In this document: positions 8,636 to 15,440 of the stretch, in pieces
Layout: every line of letters starts with the position of its first letter
Numbering within the stretch: the stretch's first letter is position 1
Assembly (NCBI GenBank): GCA_041652635.1
Contig: JBAZGW010000012.1
Coordinates: 1 to 27,931 of the forward strand
Reading direction: 5' to 3'
DNA length: 27,931 nt
From: Undivivens sp041652635
GTDB lineage: Bacteria; Omnitrophota; Gorgyraeia; Gygaellales; Profunditerraquicolaceae
Made by a program: the position numbers and the translations under genes
Notes under the pieces: model-generated
Seen by the model: the letters and a program-made list of their open reading frames with translations, nothing else
Database searches by the model: none
Told to the model about the DNA's origin: nothing

Positions 8636-9073
8636 TTAACTCCCTATCAATCTTTCGGCGATCTGTTCAAAAGCCGGCTGCGAATTCTGACAGAACTCCT
8701 GCCATTTTTCTTTATCCCAGATTTCTATACGCGTGGATACTCCCACGAGCACTACGTCGTTTTTTATACCGGCAAAATCTTTCAAAGAAGCGGGCAACAG
8801 GATCCGCCCCTGTCCGTCCGGCACCGCTTCGAAAGCGCCGGAGAAATAAAGTCGGTTGAAAGTCCTGGCTTCCTGTCTGGTAAAAGAGAGCTCTTTCAGG
8901 CGGGCTTCATTTATACGCCACTCTTCCTCCGAGAACATAAAAAGGCATTTCTCGAAGCCGCGATTCAAAAAAAACTTCTCTATGGAATTGGCTTTCGCCG
9001 TTTCACGGAATTTTGCAGGCAGGATGATACGCCCTTTGCGGTCTATGGAGTGTTGATATTCTCCGTAAAACAT
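8636..9073 (-). CDS. mraZ: MraZ, transcriptional regulator of the dcw cluster
   Basis: DNA-binding protein with two AbrB/SpoVT-like MraZ domains. Both signature halves are visible: DRKGRIILPAKFR and DGQGRILLPASLK. The ATG at 9073 gives 145 residues and the standard opening MFYGEYQHSID, preceded by AAAGG at normal spacing. The frame is open further upstream (to 9109) but that stretch is the operator region. In E. coli and mollicutes MraZ binds short direct repeats upstream of its own gene, as repressor or activator depending on species. Here the candidate boxes lie between the promoter and the start, so autoregulation of the whole cluster is likely. Confidence 0.96.
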   Translation of the reverse strand: MFYGEYQHSIDRKGRIILPAKFRETAKANSIEKFFLNRGFEKCLFMFSEEEWRINEARLKELSFTRQEARTFNRLYFSGAFEAVPDGQGRILLPASLKDFAGIKNDVVLVGVSTRIEIWDKEKWQEFCQNSQPAFEQIAERLIGS

Positions 9074-9085
9074 AGACCATCCTTT

Positions 9086-9109
9086 CCACTTTGCGCCACT
9101 TTGTTCCAC
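9086..9109 (-). promoter_or_regulatory. Candidate MraZ operator: three GTGG boxes at exact 10-bp spacing
   Basis: On the minus strand GTGG occurs at 9109-9106, 9099-9096 and 9089-9086, two of them in the longer word AAAGTGG. MraZ is known to bind direct repeats about one helical turn apart (TGGGN boxes in E. coli, AAAGTG-type boxes in mollicutes). The boxes start roughly 12 bp after the -10 element and end just before the mraZ ribosome binding site. Confidence 0.8.
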
Positions 9110-9120
9110 CAGTATTCACA

Positions 9121-9148
9121 AGTATAACAAAACACCCTTTATTGTCAA
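9121..9148 (-). promoter_or_regulatory. Promoter of the mraZ-murD cluster
   Basis: Minus strand: -35 TTGACA (9148-9143, perfect consensus), 16-bp spacer, -10 TATACT (9126-9121). The predicted start of transcription falls near 9114, just upstream of the MraZ boxes. Confidence 0.85.
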
Positions 9149-9396
9149 GGCAAAAATGCACAAAAATCGCCTTTTTTATTTTTGTTAACTGAAGCAAGAG
9201 TTGGTTAAGGAAATCGACGGCTTTTTAGAAACAGTCCATAGACTAAACTTATGAAACATGCGGGGAAAAGAAGACACAAAAACGCGAAAACATAAAACAA
9301 GAAGATTGTCACTGCAATCTTTACGGAATAGATTGCTTCGTCGTTGACACTCCTGCAAGTAATAAAATTTAATGAATTGCTCTTTTAGACTGTGGA
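9149..9396. other. Intergenic gap ribF-mraZ with repeat remnants
   Basis: No gene is seen. It holds a two-unit class B heptad at 9233-9246 (opposite orientation to the others) and a small hairpin GCAATC/GATTGC at 9314-9336. The hairpin sits in a segment resembling the common bacterial dispersed repeat built around GAAGCAATC. Its right part is AT-rich sequence upstream of the mraZ promoter. Confidence 0.5.
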
Positions 9397-9415
9397 CTAT
9401 CTATCGGCTATGGAC
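9388..9415 (-). repeat. Heptanucleotide array, class B, at the ribF stop
   Basis: Four degenerate heptads (plus reading GACTATC type). The ribF stop codon and its last six codons lie inside the array. Confidence 0.75.
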
Positions 9416-10320
9416 TTATTTCCGGCCTTCTCGATATCCTCGGCGATCTGTCGCCTCAAGGCTTCCAAAGAAGGGAATTTCCTGTCGTTGCGGATTTTAG
9501 AAAGGAAGTTTATCAGCAGATTCTTTCCGTAAAGATCATTCTTAAGATCAAAAAGGTGCGCCTCCACCCTTTTTTCCGGCCGGTGCCCGCGGGTTTCTCC
9601 CAGCGTCGGCCTTGTCCCGATATAACAGATCCCGCCTCTTTCACCGTGCCCGTCTAAGAAAGCTTTTACCGAATAGACACCGGCCGGCGGAAGTATCTCG
9701 TGATGCGGGTCTATATTGGCGGTGGGAAAACCGAGTCGCGTCCCGAGCCTGTCGCCTTTTATTACCGTGCCGTAAACGCTCACCGGCCTGCCCAGCAGGC
9801 GCTCCGCTTCCGCGAGCCTGCCGGCCAGAATATATTTTCTGATCAACGTGCTGCTCACCGGATTTCCGGCGGCGCGCACCCGCGGAAAAACGCGCACTTC
9901 GAACCCCAGCCCGCGGCCCAGAGACCTCAATAAACGAGCGTCGCCCGCGGCGCCTCTGCCGAACCTGAAATTACCGCCCACATAAACGCAGCGCGCCTTC
10001 AGTTTCTTAACGACGATCCCGCGCAGGAATTCTTCGGGGGAAAGCCCGGCGAGGCCCGCGCCGAGATCCAGGACCACGCAAACGCCGATGCCGCACTCCG
10101 CGATAAGTTTTATCCGGTGTTCCAGAGAATACAGGCTCTTCTGACCCTGGGGATGCGGATAGAAAGTCAAGGCTACGGACGTCCCTTTTATCTCCTTGGC
10201 GCGCGCCGCCGCAGCCGCGAGTATACGGCGATGCGCGGTATGCACCCCGTCGAATACGCCTATCGCCACGACCGGCCGCGGCCGCCGGAAAGAACCAGGA
10301 AGGCCGAAAAATACTTTCAT
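9397..10320 (-). CDS. ribF: RibF, bifunctional riboflavin kinase / FAD synthetase
   Basis: Converts riboflavin to FMN and FMN to FAD. It has 307 residues. N-terminal FAD synthetase domain: GVFDGVHTAHRRIL (nucleotidyltransferase motif, with HTAH where HxGH is usual), TFYPHP and SSTLIRKYI. C-terminal riboflavin kinase domain: GDRLGTRLGFPTANI, PPAGVYSVKA, IGTRPT and VEAHLFD. The tail after AEDIEKAG (NKSIADR) is encoded by class B heptad repeat. Its ATG shares one base with the nrnA stop (TGATG). Elsewhere ribF commonly follows truB in the rbfA-nrnA-truB order; truB is absent here. Confidence 0.95.
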   Translation of the reverse strand: MKVFFGLPGSFRRPRPVVAIGVFDGVHTAHRRILAAAAARAKEIKGTSVALTFYPHPQGQKSLYSLEHRIKLIAECGIGVCVVLDLGAGLAGLSPEEFLRGIVVKKLKARCVYVGGNFRFGRGAAGDARLLRSLGRGLGFEVRVFPRVRAAGNPVSSTLIRKYILAGRLAEAERLLGRPVSVYGTVIKGDRLGTRLGFPTANIDPHHEILPPAGVYSVKAFLDGHGERGGICYIGTRPTLGETRGHRPEKRVEAHLFDLKNDLYGKNLLINFLSKIRNDRKFPSLEALRRQIAEDIEKAGNKSIADR

Positions 10321-11287
10321 CAGATCTTCTCTTTTACCGCCGATAATACTTTCTTTACCACCTTCTTCAATTCTCCGGCAACGGTACAGCCGCTGGCGGT
10401 AGCGTGCCCTCCACCGCCGAACATCCCGGCGATAAGGTTGACATCTATCTTGCCGCGGGAGCGAAAATTAACCCTGACCTCTCCTTTAGCGCTGAAGTTC
10501 TCCCGAAAAAGCNNNNNNNNNNNNNNNNNNNNNNNTTGATCGAACGCGCGTAGCTCAATATCTGTTCTGTCAAGTCCATCGCCATTTTTCGCCTAGGCAT
10601 CACTTCCCTGCTTACTTCAAACCAGACCACCCTGCCGGAGGAGTCCTTTTTTATGGTCCCGAGGATCCTCATCAACGCTTGCATATCGGCGTAAGAAGAC
10701 GCCTCATAGATCCTCCTGTAGACATCGGCCGGGTTTATCCCGTAAGGCATCAACTCCGCCGCCGCCCTGTGCGTTTCCGGGGACGTGTTGGTGTAACGGA
10801 ACGACCCCGTGTCGGTCATCATCCCGGCATACAAAAGCAGCGCGCTGTCATTATCGAAAGGAACGTTCATTTTCTTGTAAAGACGGTAAACCATTTCGCT
10901 GGCTGACGAACTGGCCGGGTCGACCCAATTCACGCTGCCGAAGTTGACGTTACTGATGTGATGGTCTATATTCAACACGCTCCGCGCTCCGGAAGCCGCT
11001 TCGCCGGCTTTGCCGCACCGCTTCAAGTCCGAACAATCCAGCGCCGTAAAACAGTCGAATTTCCCGGCCGGGCGGCGCTGCGTGATCAATATGCCGGATG
11101 TCCCGGGAAGGAAAGAATAAACCTGCGGCACCGGGTCGTCGTTAATGACCACCGCTTTCTTCCCCAGCTTCTCCACCAGGCGGCAGAACGCCAGTGCCGA
11201 CCCGACGGCATCCCCTTCCATATTGACATGCATAGTGACCAGGAATGTGCCGTTATCCCGGATACATTTAACCGCTTTTTTCATCAT
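10320..11287 (-). CDS. nrnA: NrnA-like DHH/DHHA1 phosphoesterase, interrupted by an assembly gap
   Basis: Predicted nanoRNase / 3'-phosphoadenosine-5'-phosphate phosphatase of the DHH family. Seen: first metal motif region HVNMEGDAVGS (E-G-D where D-x-D is common), ALDCSD, NIDHHISN (the DHH motif), DTGSFRYTN. Beyond the N run, in another frame, come LFRENFSAKGEVRVNFRSRG and the DHHA1 signature GGGGHATASGC, ending at the TGA overlapping ribF. The apparent frameshift is explained by 23 Ns: 21 or 24 missing bases would restore the frame. Start: ATG at 11287 with AAAGG upstream, overlapping rbfA by 20 bp; a GTG at 11293 and ATG at 11284 are alternatives. Confidence 0.9.
10513..10535. other. Assembly gap (23 N)
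   Basis: Run of 23 undetermined bases inside nrnA, between codons for YARSI and LFREN. Its length is not a multiple of three, so translation across it appears frameshifted. Confidence 1.
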
Positions 11288-11627
11288 CTTCACGCCCTTT
11301 CAATTCATTCAAGATCTCTTCGATATGCATACTGTATTCGCTGGAACGGTCCTCCTTGAAAACCATATCCGGGCTGAAACGCAGTTTGATCCTTTCGGAA
11401 ACCAGCTTGCGGACAAAACCCAGCGCCGAATCCAACGCTTCCGCGGTCTTTTTTCTTACCTCATCCGCCCCTAAAACGCTGAAAAAGATCTTGGCGAAGC
11501 GCAGATCATCGGTAAGCTCCACCCTGGTGATGGTTACGAAACCCAGCCTCGGGTCTTTTAATTCATCGTGTATTATACTGCTCACTTCTTTCTTTATCTC
11601 CTGGGCTACTTTCTCGCACCTTTTCAT
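11268..11627 (-). CDS. rbfA: RbfA, 30S ribosome-binding factor A
   Basis: Small KH-fold assembly factor that binds the 30S subunit during 16S rRNA 5'-end maturation. The 119-residue length is typical. Seen: MKRCEKVAQEIKKEVSSII, DPRLGFVTITRVELT, the F-A-K-I-F-F strand, and KLRFSPDMVFKEDRSSEYSM, which matches the conserved RxxPxLxFxxDxS region. The start ATG overlaps the stop of the upstream nucleotidyltransferase by four bases (ATGA). The end overlaps nrnA. Confidence 0.94.
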   Translation of the reverse strand: MKRCEKVAQEIKKEVSSIIHDELKDPRLGFVTITRVELTDDLRFAKIFFSVLGADEVRKKTAEALDSALGFVRKLVSERIKLRFSPDMVFKEDRSSEYSMHIEEILNELKGREDDEKSG

Positions 11628-12964
11628 TTCGATTTACTCCTTTCACTCCGCTGTCCCTGTTGTGAAACCCCGGCGCTGCCGGTACGCGTGCTCTTGCGTA
11701 TGATCCCGCGCGCCAGCTCCAATTCATCATGTTTGTTATGCACTTCGCCGTTAAGCCTGGCCTCGAGCACGGCGGAGAATATACGCCGGTAAAGCGGCCC
11801 CGGCCCGCAGCCGAGTTGGTGGATATCCCGGCCGTTTATATGTATCGGCATCCCGTTGTAGAGGCACAGGAAATCCTCGATGTTCTTTCTAAACGGCTTA
11901 TTCCCGTGTTTAACGCTCAAGAAAAGTATCGCTTCGTAACTTAACGGTTCCAGTATCGAATATATCTCCGACGGCCTGCCGGCTGCGGAGTGAAGTTTAT
12001 CCAGTTGCGCTTTATTCATCTGTTTTACGGAAAGCACTCTTTTTTCATCACCCCTGCGCAGCCCGAATTTACGACAGAACTCCACGGATTGCGCGGCCGT
12101 CAAACCATCCAACAGCGCCATCAGATAAACCACCCATATCTCCGGGCGCCTGCGGTGCGGGAGCCTGCGGACGAACCATTCCGCCCTGGCCGGCACCTTC
12201 CCGAACAACCCGCGTTCTTGACTTCCCAGGGAAATACGCGGATGCAGAAAATCCATCCCGGCCGACCGCTGAAGCCTGGACAACGGCTTATACGGGCTGC
12301 GTTCTTTCAAGATCAGGAGAAGTTCGTCACGCAGCCTGTGCGGATGCACGGCGTTGAGCATCCCGGAGCGCGCCGCATTCTTCAGAAGAGCTAACGTCGC
12401 CGGTTCGATCCTGAAACCATACCGCTGTTCAAAGCGGGCCGCCCTTAGGATGCGCGTCGGGTCGTCGATAAAACTCGCGTTGTGCAACACGCGTATCTTC
12501 CCCCCGCGCAGATCCTGCCTGCCCCCGAAAGAATCCACCAGTTGCCCGAAATCTACGCCGTTTATACTGACGGCCATGGCATTGATCGTAAAATCCCTGC
12601 GATATAGGTCACCTTCGAGAGTCCCGGGTTTGACCACCGGCAAAGAGGCCGGCACCGGATAAGTCTCTGTCCTCGCCGTAGCCACGTCTATCTTAATCCC
12701 CTGAGAAACGATAGCGGCCGTCCCGAACCGGCGGTGCTGCACCATCTCCGCGTTGAGCGAAGCCGCCAGTCTTTGCGCGGTCTTTATGCCGTCCCCCTCG
12801 ACCACAAAATCGAGGTCGAAATTATCCGCTTTCAGCAACAGGTCGCGCACGCATCCGCCCACCAGGAATATCCGGCCGCCGCTCTCCTCGGCCGCCGCAG
12901 CCGCGAGGCCGGCCACATCCCGGACATCCTCCGGCAATTTCAACAGAAGCCGGTCAATCTTCAT
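11624..12964 (-). CDS. cca: CCA-adding type tRNA nucleotidyltransferase / poly(A) polymerase family
   Basis: Class II nucleotidyltransferase of 446 residues. Seen: FLVGGCVRDLLL (about 34-45), the catalytic DLDFVVEG, the RRDFTINAMA motif, GGRQDLRGGKIRVLHN, and the RILRAARFEQRYGF neck signature, followed by a helical C-terminal part. Family members add CCA, or only the A, to tRNA 3' ends; sequence alone does not separate these from poly(A) polymerase. A CCA-adding role fits the tRNA-Arg gene here, which has no encoded CCA. The start is supported by GGGGAGGG upstream. It opens a tightly overlapping group with rbfA, nrnA and ribF. Confidence 0.88.
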   Translation of the reverse strand: MKIDRLLLKLPEDVRDVAGLAAAAAEESGGRIFLVGGCVRDLLLKADNFDLDFVVEGDGIKTAQRLAASLNAEMVQHRRFGTAAIVSQGIKIDVATARTETYPVPASLPVVKPGTLEGDLYRRDFTINAMAVSINGVDFGQLVDSFGGRQDLRGGKIRVLHNASFIDDPTRILRAARFEQRYGFRIEPATLALLKNAARSGMLNAVHPHRLRDELLLILKERSPYKPLSRLQRSAGMDFLHPRISLGSQERGLFGKVPARAEWFVRRLPHRRRPEIWVVYLMALLDGLTAAQSVEFCRKFGLRRGDEKRVLSVKQMNKAQLDKLHSAAGRPSEIYSILEPLSYEAILFLSVKHGNKPFRKNIEDFLCLYNGMPIHINGRDIHQLGCGPGPLYRRIFSAVLEARLNGEVHNKHDELELARGIIRKSTRTGSAGVSQQGQRSERSKSK

Positions 12965-12989
12965 ATTTCACCCTCCCCGGTCTAATACA

Positions 12990-13230
12990 TTGTTACAAAA
13001 GTTTTCTTAGTATTTGAAGATCGAAAGCCGAGATTTGCCCCCTGCACTACTCACTCCGTCCTTCGACGAAGTTTACCCTGAGCGGATTAGACTTTGCTTA
13101 CCATTAAAACTTGTCGAAGGGCTTAAGGACACACACCTGAACTAAATTGAATATGTTCGTTCGAAGCAGGGCAAGCGTCCGCCTGCGGCGGACTCTGTGC
13201 GCTGCGTATATAAAGAATTAATGTAACAGC
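12990..13230. repeat. MITE-like element D, copy 2, split by another hairpin repeat
   Basis: Left part 12990-13027 (TTGTTACAAAAGTT) and right part 13174-13230, containing the perfect palindrome TCCGCC-TGC-GGCGGA, match copies 1 and 3. The middle carries a CCTTCGAC/GTCGAAGG inverted repeat (13059-13121) of the same type as 17902-17938. The element fills almost the whole xerD-cca gap. Confidence 0.6.
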
Positions 13231-13233
13231 GCA

Positions 13234-14121
13234 CTACGGCCTGGGATGAAACATTCTATGCACAGATTTCAGCCTGTCTTTATTAATATGCGTGTATATT
13301 TGCGTCGTGGAAATATTGGAATGCCCAAGCATTTCCTGCACGGAACGCAGGTCGGCCCCGTGTTCAAGAAGATGCGTGGCAAAAGAATGCCTCAGCAAAT
13401 GCGGCTTGATCTTCTTTTTTATCCCGGCTTTCAAAGCGTAACTCTTGATCATCTTCCAGACCGACTGCCTGGAAAGGCGCCTCCCCAGCCTGCTGACAAA
13501 AATATAATCGCTCTGTTTCTTGCCCAGCAGTTTCGCGCGGCTTTTTGCCATATAAATCTTGACGCTCTCGACGGCTTTACTGCCGAGCGGCACGACTCTT
13601 TCCTTGTCCCCCTTGCCGATACAACGCAAGAAACCCACTTCCATATTTATCGCGCCGGCCTTCAGGTTCACAGCTTCGGATACGCGCATACCGGTAGCGT
13701 AAAGCGCCTCCAATATCGCCCTGTCGCGGATACCGCGCGCCCTGCGCAGATCAGGCTGGGCGATCAAGGCTTCCACTTCAGCCACGGAAAGCGTATCCGG
13801 TATCTTTTTCCATAACTTAGGCGTCTCAACCAGCCTGGCAGGATCTTCCTTGAGCACCCTCTCCCGCACCAGGAAGCGGTAAAACATCCTTATCGCCGCC
13901 AACCGCCTGGCGATGGAATTAGAAGAGATCCCCCGCGTTCTCTGCGCAGACATAAATCCGACGATATCGTTCCTGGTGATCCCGGACAAAAAGCCGGCGG
14001 AACCGGCGGAAAGGAACTCCGCGTATTCCTTTAGGTCCCCGCGGTAAGCGGAAAGCGTATTCAAAGACAAGCCCCGCTCCACCGAGAGATAATTCAAAAA
14101 GGCTTCAACCAATTCTTTCAT
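13234..14121 (-). CDS. xerD: XerD-type tyrosine recombinase
   Basis: Site-specific recombinase predicted to resolve chromosome dimers at dif. It has 295 residues, with an N-terminal SAM-like core-binding domain (about 1-95) and a C-terminal catalytic domain. All six expected catalytic positions are visible: R146 (TGMRVSE), K170 (GKGDKER), H241 and R244 (HLLRHSFATH), H267 (LGHSNI) and Y276 (QIYTHI). Size and the chromosomal housekeeping context argue for Xer rather than a phage or integron integrase; XerC versus XerD cannot be settled by motif alone. It lies 29 bp after the metallo-hydrolase gene. No strong ribosome binding site is seen. Confidence 0.92.
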   Translation of the reverse strand: MKELVEAFLNYLSVERGLSLNTLSAYRGDLKEYAEFLSAGSAGFLSGITRNDIVGFMSAQRTRGISSNSIARRLAAIRMFYRFLVRERVLKEDPARLVETPKLWKKIPDTLSVAEVEALIAQPDLRRARGIRDRAILEALYATGMRVSEAVNLKAGAINMEVGFLRCIGKGDKERVVPLGSKAVESVKIYMAKSRAKLLGKKQSDYIFVSRLGRRLSRQSVWKMIKSYALKAGIKKKIKPHLLRHSFATHLLEHGADLRSVQEMLGHSNISTTQIYTHINKDRLKSVHRMFHPRP

Positions 14122-14150
14122 ATCGCGGTTTTCCCGCCGGCGGGAAAATA

Positions 14151-14777
14151 TCAGGGCCGGCGTAAAAAAGGATTATTCTTTGTTTCCTCGCAGATGGTAG
14201 TGCTTTCACCGTGCCCGGGATAAACCAGAGTGTCCCCGGGAAGCTCCAGGATACGCTCGCGCAGAGACGCCAATAAAGAACGCTCATCGCCTCCCGGCAG
14301 GTCGCTTCTGCCGATAGCGCCGCGAAAAAGGCTGTCCCCGCTGAAGAGCGCCCGGAGGCCGTTCCTCTCGCAAAAAAGAGCTATGCCCCCCGGAGTATGA
14401 CCCGGCAGATGTATCACGCGCATTTCCACTCCGCCGGCGGTGATAACCTGATCATCTTCCAATTCCCGTATTTCGGCGGTGACACTGTAAGAGACCCCCA
14501 ATGCCGTGGACATATTCAGTTCCGGCTTAAGCAAGAACACCCTGTCCAGCATATGCACGTACACCGGCAAGCCTAACTCATTATCACAGCCTATATGGTC
14601 GGCGTGGCCGTGCGTATTAATAACGCATTCCGCTTTCAGTCGATTCTTTTCCAGGATGCGTTTTATTTCAACAAGATCCGCTCCCGGGTCTATGATAACG
14701 GCTTTACCGCCCGGTTCGGAAGCCACGATATAACAATTAACCTCCAACTCGCCCACGATAACCCGTTCAATCAACAT
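14151..14777 (-). CDS. Metallo-beta-lactamase-fold hydrolase (glyoxalase II-like)
   Basis: Cytoplasmic two-metal hydrolase of 208 residues. Seen: the opening NCYIV...VIIDPGAD, the metal motif THGHADH, HLPGHTPGG, FSGDSLFRGAIGRSD and VYPGHGEST. This is the compact YcbL/GloB-like form without the glutathione-binding C-terminal domain of true glyoxalase II, so a thioester hydrolase activity is possible but the substrate is unknown. Its start overlaps the lipoprotein gene upstream by 11 bp and xerD follows after 29 bp. Confidence 0.9.
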   Translation of the reverse strand: MLIERVIVGELEVNCYIVASEPGGKAVIIDPGADLVEIKRILEKNRLKAECVINTHGHADHIGCDNELGLPVYVHMLDRVFLLKPELNMSTALGVSYSVTAEIRELEDDQVITAGGVEMRVIHLPGHTPGGIALFCERNGLRALFSGDSLFRGAIGRSDLPGGDERSLLASLRERILELPGDTLVYPGHGESTTICEETKNNPFLRRP

Positions 14778-15276
14778 GCCGATCCCCTGGTGCCGTCGGA
14801 ATGATCTTGCCGAAATACGCCGATATCTCTTTCTTCAATGTTTCCGCCGGTTGCCTGAAACTTTCCGCCCTGCGGCCATAGACATCCGCTTCTATATCTC
14901 CGCGCAGTTTCAAAAGTTTATTTATATAACCTTCAGGGCCGCTGCCGGCGACGCTCCCCGCGAGTTGGACGCAAACACGCAGGCTCTTTACCGCTTCATC
15001 CAGACAATACAACTGCCGCTTGCGATTGCCTCCGGCGGAAAGCTCGAAAAGTAACTCGTCATACCAACTGCCCCAATAAAGCAGGTTTTGCCGGTAAGAA
15101 TCGGCCGGGGTAAGTCCGGACGCGGGATAATCTTCAGGTGCCAACACCATCTCCACCGTCTGCTCCTTGTCCTTCTTACTTTTACGCGTGAATTTCCGGG
15201 AAAAAGACTCGCATCCGGCCGACACGAACAAAGCCGCCGCCAGAACGAATACAATTACGTAATTGATTGAACGCAT
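14767..15276 (-). CDS. Small predicted lipoprotein of unknown function
   Basis: 169 residues, starting at the ATG preceded by GGAGGTGAATTA. The frame is open further upstream, but that part is translated heptad repeat. Seen: hydrophobic signal sequence (about 4-20) and a lipobox-like FVSAGC with the cysteine at about 22; serine at -3 is unusual. A basic stretch follows (RKFTRKSKKDKEQ), then a soluble helical region with a conserved-looking YWGSWYDELL and charged heptads towards the end. I do not recognise a family. An envelope-anchored accessory protein is the most that can be inferred. Confidence 0.7.
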   Translation of the reverse strand: MRSINYVIVFVLAAALFVSAGCESFSRKFTRKSKKDKEQTVEMVLAPEDYPASGLTPADSYRQNLLYWGSWYDELLFELSAGGNRKRQLYCLDEAVKSLRVCVQLAGSVAGSGPEGYINKLLKLRGDIEADVYGRRAESFRQPAETLKKEISAYFGKIIPTAPGDRHVD

Positions 15277-15310
15277 TAATTCACCTCCGGTAAATAATAT
15301 TATACGCGGT

Positions 15311-15440
15311 ACGAAACACGGGACACGAGAGACAGGAAAAGAACTTTTTCGTCCTTCGTGCCTCATGCTTCGTGCTTCCATCTTTGTCGTCCTTCATGCT
15401 TCATGCCTCATCCTTCGTAACTATGGTCTATGGACTGCTT
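15311..15440 (-). repeat. Heptanucleotide arrays after ligA: inverted class A pair plus class B
   Basis: Class A units lie at 15353-15418, class B at 15420-15440, and three further class A units in the opposite orientation at 15311-15331. The opposed class A arrays can pair as a hairpin over about 22 nt in which the mismatches I see are transitions, many tolerable as G-U in RNA. The ligA stop and last ten codons are inside the array. Confidence 0.75.

Noticed and set aside
15277..15381. N-terminal extension of the lipoprotein gene upstream of 15276
   Set aside because: The extra residues are translated heptad repeat, and GGAGGTGA directly before the ATG at 15276 fixes the start, followed by a signal sequence.
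15353..15418. CRISPR-like array
   Set aside because: Units are 7 nt, contiguous and degenerate, with no spacers and no cas genes nearby.
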